The notes below the pieces were generated by a model, which made no database searches, had not been told where the DNA came from, and saw only the letters and a list, made by a program, of their open reading frames with translations. The position numbers and the translations under genes were made by a program. From Microbacter margulisiae (lineage in GTDB: Bacteria > Bacteroidota > Bacteroidia > Bacteroidales > Paludibacteraceae), in the NCBI RefSeq assembly GCF_014192515.1, contig NZ_JACHYB010000002.1, positions 434,001-498,000 on the forward strand: DNA of 64,000 nucleotides, written 5' to 3'. Each line of letters begins with the position of its first letter. Within the stretch, counting starts at the first letter, position 1. Below are positions 31,538-39,753 of this stretch, one piece after another.

Positions 31538-31644
31538 CAAATATAGCAAGTGTTTATTTTACACTCATAAATCAGGAAACAAAAACTAAAAGTATTGTAA
31601 CATAAATATCCTTTTTGATACTATTTCTGTAGATTTTGATTCAA
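31538..31644 (-). promoter_or_regulatory. Conserved promoter module, copy 1 (ahead of the SusCDCD operon)
   Basis: A -7 box TATATTTG (minus strand, 31545-31538) matches the Bacteroides TAnnTTTG consensus. A 33-nt block at 31612-31644, identical to 42339-42371, lies 66 nt upstream of it. The spacer also shares words with copy 2 (TTTATGAGTGT, TTGTTTCCTG, AAACACTT). The 33-nt block holds ATCAAAA twice at 21-nt spacing. I saw no good -33 TTTG, which fits a promoter needing an activator. It probably responds to the locus HTCS. Confidence 0.7.
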
Positions 31645-31729
31645 ACCCTTCCAAAATACGATTTTAACTTTCCAATCACATCAATTTAACATTCTTATTT
31701 CTAAGCATTTCCTTCCATCCAAAGTATCA

Positions 31730-32947
31730 CTAATGAAACGTAGTAATGCTTTTAGCAGGCAATGTATAAATAAAGGCATTATTTACTAATGAAACTGTTC
31801 CCTCTGGTTTCATATTTTCACTACTGGAAGTCCTATTGACGTTCATTGTATCTGAGATCGACAAGTTCAGACATGAAAACGTCTGGCTCACGGGCAATCC
31901 TCCAGCATTAACCGCTACAATAACGATTTTATTGTTGTTACCGCGATAAGCCGTTATATAAACATTAGAAACCGGATTGTACGTACAACTGATCCGGACA
32001 TATCCCGGGCGTACCCATTTTGCAAACTGTCCGATTGTATAACCATTCTTGTAAATCGTTCCGTCATGATATACCAGATTCACATTCGTATCGTTATCGT
32101 AAACCCACCACCAAAAATAGGCGCTCATTTGGTTATACATACATTCACTGATTTCTTTAGCAATGCTCATACATGAATCAATATTGCTTTGCCCGTCTAT
32201 ATAATGTTCGGTCATCCATACATGCTTGCCGTGGTTAATTGCATTTTGATGAACATAGTTACCTCCGCCATAAATGTGCCCGCCAATGTAGGCAATCTTA
32301 CCCACAGTTGATGTATCATTCAAAGCAGGATCTGTATAGGCATCATTGAAACAAAAAGATTCTGCATATACTATTGGTTTCCCAATAATAGAAGAGTAAT
32401 TTTTCAAAAAAGACAACATTTGGTCAGCACTCCATGAAACTACACCTTTCGGGTCGATATAACCCATATCAGGTTCATTCTGAAAGGAAACATAGTCAAG
32501 GTCAATACTATCCGCCGCGTCTTTCAACCATGAAGCATAATTACTGTAGTATTGTGGGAGCAAGTAGCCACCAGTACTTTTCCCATTACTATTCCATGCC
32601 GGAGGAGGAGACCATTCTGAGCCTAATACCTTAACACCAACTGCATGAGCTGCAGCGGCATTGGCAATTTCATCTGCCCAATATTTGTTTTCATCAATAC
32701 GAATCCGCAACAAAGAAAAGCCAAGTGTATCATAAAGTGCATTATTTTTAGCAATAGTAAGCACTCCACACCATGCACTGGAAAAGCCAAAACCGTCAAT
32801 AGTCTGGTAGGAAGTGCCACCATCAATCACTGCTGTGGATTTTATTGTATCTTGTGTATATTGCTCAGGAATGCTTTGTTCCATCTCTTTGGCACATCCA
32901 GTTAATCCCAAGCATACTGCTATAACAATCAACACCTTCGTTTTCAT
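31730..32947 (-). CDS. GH30 xylanase lipoprotein (GH30_8-like glucuronoxylanase)
   Basis: This is a 405-residue lipoprotein (lipobox LGLTGC, Cys18) with a GH30 catalytic barrel from about 40. Acid/base Glu158 is in VSFQNEPDM and nucleophile Glu247 in VWMTEHYIDG. The family's C-terminal beta-sandwich follows (about 320-405). The sequence pattern (GFGFSSAWCG, GSEWSPPPAWNSNG, FWWWVYDNDTNVNLV) is that of GH30 xylanases, the group that includes glucuronoxylan-specific enzymes recognising the uronic acid branch. The lipid anchor suggests outer-membrane placement, so it may make the first cuts outside the cell. It is the last gene before the SusC operon and is separated from the GH43 gene by a repeat-filled gap. 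Confidence 0.9.
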   Translation of the reverse strand: MKTKVLIVIAVCLGLTGCAKEMEQSIPEQYTQDTIKSTAVIDGGTSYQTIDGFGFSSAWCGVLTIAKNNALYDTLGFSLLRIRIDENKYWADEIANAAAAHAVGVKVLGSEWSPPPAWNSNGKSTGGYLLPQYYSNYASWLKDAADSIDLDYVSFQNEPDMGYIDPKGVVSWSADQMLSFLKNYSSIIGKPIVYAESFCFNDAYTDPALNDTSTVGKIAYIGGHIYGGGNYVHQNAINHGKHVWMTEHYIDGQSNIDSCMSIAKEISECMYNQMSAYFWWWVYDNDTNVNLVYHDGTIYKNGYTIGQFAKWVRPGYVRISCTYNPVSNVYITAYRGNNNKIVIVAVNAGGLPVSQTFSCLNLSISDTMNVNRTSSSENMKPEGTVSLVNNAFIYTLPAKSITTFH

Positions 32948-32974
32948 TGGTTTCTAATTTATTTTTATTGTACT

Positions 32975-33398
32975 CATCCAAGGTCGAAAGACAAACAACA
33001 GTCTAAAGTCGAAGGTCTAAAGAGAACTACGGTTGAAAGTTTAAGGTGTAAAGACGAGAACCAAGAATCAAGAGCCAAGAACCAAGAAGGAATCTGTTGG
33101 CAATGCTGCTGGTTCTTCCCGTAACTTCTCTAACTTCACATCTTCCTGCTGTTCTATCAGTTATTCTGTTATTTGATGTCTACCTCTAAATCTAAAGGGG
33201 ACTTAAGTGTGTCAATATAAGGATTATCTGTTAAATATAGAAGAATAGACAGCCCCCATTAGAGATTGAATGACTGAAGGATTGAGGGTTCTAACTTCCT
33301 GTATCTTCCCGTAACTTCTCTAACTTCTGATTTTCAGATTCCTACTATCTACTACACTACTTTGAGGTTGTTATCTTCTCATCTACTTTATCTTCCTG
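32975..33398 (-). repeat. Dispersed modular repeat R1, downstream of GH43
   Basis: This 424-nt non-coding gap is filled with the repeat family described under findings. Read leftward from the GH43 stop it runs GGAAGATAAAG, AACCTCAAAGTAGTGTAGTAG, AATCTGAAAATC, and on through words shared with R2-R6. The start of the downstream GH30 gene lies just beyond it. Confidence 0.75.
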
Positions 33399-35378
33399 CT
33401 ATTCTGTAAAAACAAAGTCCTTTAATACAAATAATTTAGCGGCTTTATCACCTGTGAATTTCAGATAAACATCATGGCGTCCGGTAGTAGGAATGGTTCT
33501 GGCGGTAAAAGTCTTTATGTTTGCCAAACTGCCTGTATTCATAATTTTACAAGTGGCAATTTTCTTCCCTGTGCCTATTGAATCCAGCCATACCTCTACG
33601 TTACCACCTTTCGTAATACAAGAAGCAGAGATTGAGATCATATGGGAAATTTTTTCATAACCCTTGTCTCCAAATTCAACTCCAGCATATAATGCCCAAT
33701 CATTATTATGAATATTATCCAATAGCGCAATTCCGTTAGGTAATACTGTGTTTGTTGTTCCAAATTGATTAGCCGGACACGCTGCAAGAATAGGAGTATA
33801 AGCATCGCGGTATATATACAAATCAAAATCAGCAAAATTTGCTCCCTGTACATATAATCCCTGTCTGTTTCCAGACCATCCGTTATAGTTACGACTAAAC
33901 CGATCAAGTGTTTCTACATTAATCTTATGGCCAACAGGTTTCCATTTTATTCCATCTGAACTGAAAAATCCAGTTAGTTCATGCTCATCTCGTACCAATT
34001 TTAACCACACGGTATTCCCAAACGTATTGGCAACTTCATAACGGGCTTTATTAAAGCTAAAACAAATAATCTTTTGGCCTTGATTATTGACTGTACAATA
34101 TATTTTGGCAAACAAATCTTCCATGCCATTTATAATCCTTATCCCAGCTTCATCTGATATGGACTTTGGATTGAAATCCAGACGTGTTATTAATGAATAG
34201 TTATGCTCAGCATCTGTTTTTATAACTGTATTAGCCTTGGTCGGGCTTTTAGGGAACAGCCTTAACCAACCTGGCCTGGCTGTAAGAGAGTAAAGTGAAT
34301 TTGGAGTATACCCCAGGAAGGACCATTCCGGAGAAAGTGTTTTCTCATTAAAAAAATCAGATTTAGGAACCATCCATGGAATGCCACTAGAGGGAAGTAA
34401 TGGCGCTTTTTTTGCTGTATTCGTCGGATAATCTGCAATAGCATTATTGTCAGAATCATATCTTACCTGATTTAGCAATCCTTGCCGTCCTTGCCCATAC
34501 CATTCATTATTATTTGCTCTCGCCCAAAGAGGATGCAAAAGCCAACTTGTACCATCTTTTAATTCTACTACTGCCGAACAATGATTTGGGTTAAAAAAGA
34601 TCGATTTATCCTTATTCGGATCATTTTCATTAAATAAGTCTACCGGCGTAGTCCAGGCAGACTTATCTGCGGTTAGTATTTTACTTCGCATAACTTTCTG
34701 CCCACCTGACACATCCCGGGCAAAGGAGTAATAATAATAGCCGTTGTGTTTCCACATAACAGGACCTTCAGCCCAACTATACTTAAAAGGAGGTCCGGGA
34801 TTTAGCCAATTGAGATTATATACCACACCGGTTGGCTGCCCACTCATATTCAATTCGACAATCGCGTTATTGGATTGTCCGTTTTTAACAACCAAATACC
34901 ATTTCCCATTATCATCAATAAATACTGAATTATCATAGCCAAGGCCAAATGGAAGCTGAGGCGGATTATTGATTTTAACCGGCATGCTCCATGGCCCCTG
35001 GGGCTTATTTGCAGTAACAAAATACATCGTATTCGCTCTGGAGAAAAAATCCCAATACTTATTATTGTAAAACACCATTTGTCCTCCCCAGCAACCACCG
35101 GTAGGATTATCCCCATACAAAGGCCATGCTGCGGAAACCGGTTGGGCAATGGCTTCCCAATGAACTAAATCTGTCGAATGATAAATGACAGGAGTCGGAT
35201 TAAATGAAGAACCGGTGGTATAAAAATCCTTCCCGATTTTAGTTAGTGTACAATCCGAATGATCTCCGGGAATTACCGGATTCATGTACGTTTTAAACGA
35301 AGGAGATTGAGCTACTCCTGCCAAGGAGAGCATTAAGCCGCTTAAGCCAATAAGAATAGTTGTAATGTTCTTTTTCAT
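33399..35378 (-). CDS. GH43 enzyme with beta-sandwich and C-terminal CBM6-like domain
   Basis: This is a 659-residue secreted protein with signal peptide about 1-23. The GH43 propeller (about 28-335) has the pKa-modulating Asp in GYDNSVFIDD and the acid Glu in SWAEGPVMW. At the base position the usual PDP motif reads SDC (Asp42, with Cys43 replacing Pro). A concanavalin-like sandwich follows (about 350-525), then a CBM6-like jelly-roll (about 540-659; WALYAGVEFGDKGYEKI, GRHDVYLKFTG). The likely activity is xylosidase or arabinofuranosidase on decorated xylan, with the CBM6 binding the chain. The gene is 266 nt after the cytoplasmic-type GH43. The Pro-to-Cys change looks like a subfamily feature because the rest of the active site is intact. 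Confidence 0.9.
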   Translation of the reverse strand: MKKNITTILIGLSGLMLSLAGVAQSPSFKTYMNPVIPGDHSDCTLTKIGKDFYTTGSSFNPTPVIYHSTDLVHWEAIAQPVSAAWPLYGDNPTGGCWGGQMVFYNNKYWDFFSRANTMYFVTANKPQGPWSMPVKINNPPQLPFGLGYDNSVFIDDNGKWYLVVKNGQSNNAIVELNMSGQPTGVVYNLNWLNPGPPFKYSWAEGPVMWKHNGYYYYSFARDVSGGQKVMRSKILTADKSAWTTPVDLFNENDPNKDKSIFFNPNHCSAVVELKDGTSWLLHPLWARANNNEWYGQGRQGLLNQVRYDSDNNAIADYPTNTAKKAPLLPSSGIPWMVPKSDFFNEKTLSPEWSFLGYTPNSLYSLTARPGWLRLFPKSPTKANTVIKTDAEHNYSLITRLDFNPKSISDEAGIRIINGMEDLFAKIYCTVNNQGQKIICFSFNKARYEVANTFGNTVWLKLVRDEHELTGFFSSDGIKWKPVGHKINVETLDRFSRNYNGWSGNRQGLYVQGANFADFDLYIYRDAYTPILAACPANQFGTTNTVLPNGIALLDNIHNNDWALYAGVEFGDKGYEKISHMISISASCITKGGNVEVWLDSIGTGKKIATCKIMNTGSLANIKTFTARTIPTTGRHDVYLKFTGDKAAKLFVLKDFVFTE

Positions 35379-35579
35379 TGAGTAATTTTGTTTTTCAGGG
35401 GCATTTTAGTGTAGTAGTCCGGAATAATTTTTGAATATCACATATTGAATACAAACAATCAAATTGAATGATCCTTGTCTTTTATAACATATAATATTGT
35501 AGCCGCCTTATTTTATATTCCACTTGCCAGAGAGTCAAAAAATCTATTGATAACACCTTTTACTTACCTTTTGACCCTC

Positions 35580-35644
35580 TCATCTTCCCGTAAAAATACT
35601 TAAATACATAATATTGTGACATAGTCGTTCTATCATTCAGTCAT
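35580..35644 (-). repeat. Partial copy of the dispersed repeat, downstream of the cytoplasmic GH43
   Basis: Read leftward after the GH43 stop, the words ATGACTGAATGATAGAA and TACGGGAAGATGAGA recur in the order seen in R1-R6, but the AACCTCAAAGTAGT core is missing. The rest of the gap (35379-35579) has nothing I recognise. Confidence 0.5.
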
Positions 35645-36613
35645 TTAATTCCTCCCGTCAATGGTACGGATAGTTCCATCTTCATTGTATTCCAGTTCAA
35701 TCACTTTTATGCTTCGCAGCCAGGTCTTACCGCCCGATGGCACGCTGTCGTGGTAAAACAAATACCATTTCCCCTTAAACTCCACAATCGAGTGGTGGGT
35801 AGTCCAGCCAACTACCGGAGTTAGGATAACTCCTTTGTAGGTAAAGGGACCGTAAGGAGTGTCTCCCACCGCATAGCACAGTCTATGGGTGTTTCCCGTG
35901 GAGTAGGAATAGTAGTATTTTCCCTGATATTTATGTAGCCAGGAAGCCTCAAAAAAGCGGCGATCATGATCACCGGCCTTGAGCTTTTCCCCGTTTTCAT
36001 CCAGGATAATAACTTCACGCGGATCCTCGCCGAATTCGAGCATATTTTCGCTCAGTTTCGCCACACGCGAAGGCAATGCCGGTTCATCATCCTTGGGTTC
36101 GTGACCGCATTCAATTGCCTTGTTATTCCGGTACCGTTGAAGTTGCCCTCCCCATAACCCGCCAAAGTAAATATAGTGGGAACCATCATCGTCGCAGAAC
36201 ACACAAGGATCTATCGAATAACTCCCCTTGACAGGCGCCTCCTGCGGAATAAAAGGCCCTTCCGGCTTATCGCTGATAGCAACTCCAATATGGAAAATAT
36301 CGGTTTTATCTTTCAGAGGGAAATAGAGATAGTATTTGCCATCTTTGAAAGCTACATCACAATCCCATAATTGGCGTCCCGCCCAGGGAATATTGTTTAT
36401 ATCAAGTATTACGCCATGATCGGTAACTTCCCCATCCATGGTTTCCATGGAAAAAACATGGTAATCCCGCATATCGAAATGATCCCCGTTATCATTCTCA
36501 GGAATACCCGATTCAATATCGTGTGAAGGATAAATATATAGCTTCCCGTTAAAAACATGAACCGCCGGATCAGCCGTATATAAATGATCGACGAGGTATC
36601 TTGGTTTTTTCAT
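35645..36613 (-). CDS. GH43 beta-xylosidase/arabinofuranosidase without signal peptide
   Basis: This is a 322-residue single-domain GH43 enzyme. It starts MKKPRYLVDHLYTADPAVHV with no hydrophobic leader, so it is probably cytoplasmic. Catalytic residues are Asp15 (TADPAV), the Asp in YSIDPCVFCDDDG and the Glu in RFFEASWLHKYQGKYY. The compact form and signature resemble the GH43 subfamily 1 enzymes common in Bacteroidales xylan loci, which cleave short xylo- or arabinoxylo-oligosaccharides. That role fits its place two genes after the inner-membrane symporter (38052-39527): import, then intracellular cleavage. It begins 65 nt after the GH10 gene, so they are likely co-transcribed. Confidence 0.92.
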   Translation of the reverse strand: MKKPRYLVDHLYTADPAVHVFNGKLYIYPSHDIESGIPENDNGDHFDMRDYHVFSMETMDGEVTDHGVILDINNIPWAGRQLWDCDVAFKDGKYYLYFPLKDKTDIFHIGVAISDKPEGPFIPQEAPVKGSYSIDPCVFCDDDGSHYIYFGGLWGGQLQRYRNNKAIECGHEPKDDEPALPSRVAKLSENMLEFGEDPREVIILDENGEKLKAGDHDRRFFEASWLHKYQGKYYYSYSTGNTHRLCYAVGDTPYGPFTYKGVILTPVVGWTTHHSIVEFKGKWYLFYHDSVPSGGKTWLRSIKVIELEYNEDGTIRTIDGRN

Positions 36614-36678
36614 AGTTCCTGTTGTTTTTAATGATGTATGGATTTATCTTTTTCATTCCACAAGTCTATACCTAAACC

Positions 36679-37815
36679 TTAGTGACATTTCATGGCTGCA
36701 TCAATAATCTTTTGAACAACGGGTTTTGGTTGGTTGTTACGATCGAACAACAACGGATAATCTGTCCGTCCTCTTACAGGCCAGTTATTTCTCCACGAAT
36801 CTCCATCATTCACGCCCCAAACAGTAACCCGTGAAATTACATCCCTATGCTTTAAAAAGAGCTTGAAAAAATCCAGATAGCGTTTTTCCAGGAGTACATT
36901 TACTGAATCGGGCAATCCTCCGGCATATGGATTCAGTTTCTTTTCGTATTCAAAATTGTTGGAAACGTCAGCTCCCATGTGTTGCTGGGGAGGCGGCAAT
37001 ACGGTAATGTCCATTTCTGAAATTATTACCTTGACACCCAATGAGCCAAACGCCTCTATGCTTTTTTCAAACTCGTTAATATCCGGATAATCCAATCCTA
37101 TATGGCACTGCATACCTACCCCGTCTATTCTTATACCTTCCGACTTCAATTTTTTTACCATGGCTACAACAGCATTGCGTTTTGCGGGATTGGCCATGGA
37201 ATAGTCATTATAATACAGCTCTGCATTGGGGTCTGCCTCATGTGCAAACTCATAAGCCAGTTTGATGTAATCGGCGCCGATAATTCGATAAAATTTATTT
37301 TTCCGGTATGATCCATCATCCATTATGGCTTCATTTACAACATCCCATCCTTTCACTTTCCCTTTATACCGGCCAACCAGGGTCATGATGTGTTTCTTCA
37401 TCCGCTCAATCAACACTTCCCGTGAAACATCATGTCCCAGGCTGTCTGTGAAAAACCAGGGAGGAGTCTGTGAATGCCATACAAGCGTATGTCCCGTGAT
37501 AAACAGATGATTTCTCATACCAAAATTTACAAACCGGTCAGCCAAGCTAAAGTTAAAAACGCCTTCCTTGGGTTGAATGACACCGCTTTTCATACAATTC
37601 TCCGGAACAATGGCGCTAAATTGTTCTTTTACCACACGAAGTGCCGCCGTATCTCTTCCTGTGATCTGATCAGCATTAAGAGCGGTTCCAATATAAAATT
37701 TTCCGGCAAAAGCCTCTTTCAGGGTGAGTTGCTTTTGATTCATCTTACCCATTGCCAAGGAATTCATTGCCAAGGGTATCAACATAATAATCCCAATAAG
37801 TCCTCTTTTTTTCAT
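36679..37815 (-). CDS. GH10 endo-1,4-beta-xylanase (second copy)
   Basis: This is a GH10 barrel of about 378 residues. Numbered from the upstream Met at 37827, acid/base Glu166 is in WDVVNEAIMD and nucleophile Glu271 in VIISEMDITV; GHTLVWHSQTPPW is the substrate-binding block. I chose the ATG at 37815 (MKKRGLIGIIMLIP) because GGAG lies 6 nt before it and the signal peptide then starts normally; the upstream start adds only MEIN. It differs clearly from the GH10 at 18436, with an insertion after the nucleophile (PPPQQHMGADVSNN), so the two probably prefer different product sizes or decorations. It is flanked by the symporter and the cytoplasmic GH43. Confidence 0.94.
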   Translation of the reverse strand: MKKRGLIGIIMLIPLAMNSLAMGKMNQKQLTLKEAFAGKFYIGTALNADQITGRDTAALRVVKEQFSAIVPENCMKSGVIQPKEGVFNFSLADRFVNFGMRNHLFITGHTLVWHSQTPPWFFTDSLGHDVSREVLIERMKKHIMTLVGRYKGKVKGWDVVNEAIMDDGSYRKNKFYRIIGADYIKLAYEFAHEADPNAELYYNDYSMANPAKRNAVVAMVKKLKSEGIRIDGVGMQCHIGLDYPDINEFEKSIEAFGSLGVKVIISEMDITVLPPPQQHMGADVSNNFEYEKKLNPYAGGLPDSVNVLLEKRYLDFFKLFLKHRDVISRVTVWGVNDGDSWRNNWPVRGRTDYPLLFDRNNQPKPVVQKIIDAAMKCH

Positions 37816-37849
37816 ATTTATCTCCATATATTTAGTTTCTTCTTAAATC

Positions 37850-38051
37850 AAAGCTTGATAGCCTAAGGTCTAAAGTCAACAACAGTTTAAGGTGTAAAGT
37901 TTATCAAAGAAACAACGGCCTAAAGTCTACAGACAGGAGTTCTTTAACCATTGACCGCTAACCGCTCTGATTCTCACATTCCTATTATCTACCAACTACT
38001 AAACTACTTTGAGGTTGTTATCTTCTCATCTTCCCGTAACTTATGATCTTC
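37850..38051 (-). repeat. Dispersed modular repeat R2, downstream of the symporter
   Basis: This is the gap between the symporter stop and the GH10 start. Read leftward it shows ACGGGAAGATGAGAAGATAA, then AACCTCAAAGTAGTTTAGTAG, a GTTAGCGGTCAATGGTTAA word also found in R5, and a run of ACTTTAGACCTTA-like words also seen in R1. There is no coding potential. Confidence 0.75.
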
Positions 38052-39527
38052 TCAACCTTCAGATTTTTCCCTTCGGGCAAGCAAATCTTTTTGTATTTGT
38101 ACTTCCTTTTGCTTATTAATTTCATAAAAAAACAAACAGGCGACACTTACACAAAAAGTCAGGGTAGGATAGACGCTGAGTGATAGTTTGATGCCATGAA
38201 TCGTTGCCGGGGATTGAACCGCTAATTGTGCATTATACCCATAAATTGCCAGAAGGCCCGCAACCAAAGCGCCTCCGATACTTAACCCGGCCTTCAGACC
38301 GAAAATCATGGCAGAGAAAATAATGGCGGTAGCTCGGCGATGGTTTTTCCATTCCGAATAGTCCGCAACATCTGCAATCATGGCCCAAAGCAAAGGTGTG
38401 GAAATGCCATAAAAAAATCCATGGGCAAGTTGTGTCAGAAAAACCAATGGAATAGACTTTGGCCCATAAAAATAGAACATGAATAGGCAGAGAGCTGAAA
38501 TGAAAAGACTGACACCGAAAACATCCCGTTTCCCAAAACGGTCCGCTAGTGGTTTGGAAACCATGATGCCAACAATCATCATAATGATGCCTCCCGCATT
38601 AAACAGGCTAAACCCTGAGGTCGCGGCATCCTTCGGCCAGATAAAACCGCTTAGTCCCATGCTTGTTAAAAGGTGATTCAGGTTGCTGATAAAACCGTTA
38701 AACCCGATATGTTCCAAAAACTTTGCCAGATAGTCTTTATCGAGGTAATCATTAAAATAGTAAACATACATGCCTCCCTTCAGGGAGAGTGTGATGAAAA
38801 TAAAGATTGTCAGAATTAACATGGCAATCCACGGCTTGTTCTTCGACAGGTCTCCAAGATCTTCTTTCACACTTGATTTTTGTTCGGGCTTGGGGACAAT
38901 ACGTTCTTTGGTGGTCAAAAAAGTAATGATAAAGAAGATCACTCCCACAATAGCAAATAGGGTAATCGTATGTTCAAAGCCTATCGTTTTGTTGCCATTG
39001 CCCAAAATCAACACCAGGGGCAACAATAATCCCTGAACAATAAACTGGGCAATCATAACAGCCACGAAACGGTAGGAAGAAATACTGTTGCGCTCGGCCA
39101 TATCGCCTGTTAACACACCGCTTAGGGATGCATAGGGGAGGTTATTTGCCGAGTATATGATCACCAAAAACATATACGTAATCAATGCATAGGCCACTTT
39201 GCCCCCAGGACTGAATTGTGGAGTACTGAAAGCAAGCATGGCAATAATACCAAAAGGCACCGCAGTCCATAAAATCCATGGACGGAATTTCCCCCAGCGG
39301 GTCATCGTCCGGTCCGCTATAAGCCCCATGATAGGGTTGAATGATGCTCCTAACATCCCACCGGTAAATATAATGGCGGATGCAGTGGCCGGAGGTAGTT
39401 TGTACACATCGGTATAAAAAAAGGCCAGGAAGGTCATCAGCGTCTGAAATATAAGATTCGCTGCAAGGTCCCCAAGGCTATATCCAATCTTTTCGATCAC
39501 CGAAATCTTTTGCGCGTTGACACCCAT
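38052..39527 (-). CDS. GPH-family xyloside:cation symporter (MFS fold)
   Basis: This is a 491-residue inner-membrane protein with about 12 hydrophobic segments. The N-terminal signature (YSLGDLAANLIFQTLMTFLAFFYTDVY) and the loop GLIADRTMTRWGKFRPWILW are typical of glycoside-pentoside-hexuronide:cation symporters (MelB/XynB group). It would carry xylose, xylo-oligosaccharides or a hexuronide into the cytoplasm with Na+ or H+. Its neighbours are a GH2 lipoprotein upstream and a GH10 and a leaderless GH43 downstream, so the substrate is probably a short xylo-oligosaccharide cleaved inside. A 15-20-residue N-terminus precedes the first helix; no signal peptide is expected. Substrate is inferred from context only. 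Confidence 0.93.
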   Translation of the reverse strand: MGVNAQKISVIEKIGYSLGDLAANLIFQTLMTFLAFFYTDVYKLPPATASAIIFTGGMLGASFNPIMGLIADRTMTRWGKFRPWILWTAVPFGIIAMLAFSTPQFSPGGKVAYALITYMFLVIIYSANNLPYASLSGVLTGDMAERNSISSYRFVAVMIAQFIVQGLLLPLVLILGNGNKTIGFEHTITLFAIVGVIFFIITFLTTKERIVPKPEQKSSVKEDLGDLSKNKPWIAMLILTIFIFITLSLKGGMYVYYFNDYLDKDYLAKFLEHIGFNGFISNLNHLLTSMGLSGFIWPKDAATSGFSLFNAGGIIMMIVGIMVSKPLADRFGKRDVFGVSLFISALCLFMFYFYGPKSIPLVFLTQLAHGFFYGISTPLLWAMIADVADYSEWKNHRRATAIIFSAMIFGLKAGLSIGGALVAGLLAIYGYNAQLAVQSPATIHGIKLSLSVYPTLTFCVSVACLFFYEINKQKEVQIQKDLLARREKSEG

Positions 39528-39544
39528 ATGTTTATATTTTTATT

Positions 39545-39750
39545 TTTTTTTCTACTCATGCAAGGTATAAAGACAAAGCTCTAAAGTTGAAAGTAAACAA
39601 TCAATTTTTCATTACTCCGATTTCCACCACACTACTGTATATCAACTACCAACTACTTTATAGTTGGTATCTTCTCAGCTTCTTTAATTTCAAGTTTTCA
39701 TTGTCAATGATTCATTAAATCGGTTATTTTGTGACTCTGTGATTTGATTG
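39545..39750 (-). repeat. Dispersed modular repeat R3, downstream of GH2
   Basis: This is the gap between the GH2 stop and the symporter start. Leftward it reads CACAGAGTCACAAAATAAC, AATTGAAATTAAAGAAG-like, GAGAAGATACCAACTATAAAGTAGTTGGTAG, then CTTTAGAGCTTTGTCTTTA. The core is diverged from AACCTCAAAGTAGT, but the order of words is kept. Confidence 0.65.
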
Positions 39751-39753
39751 CTG

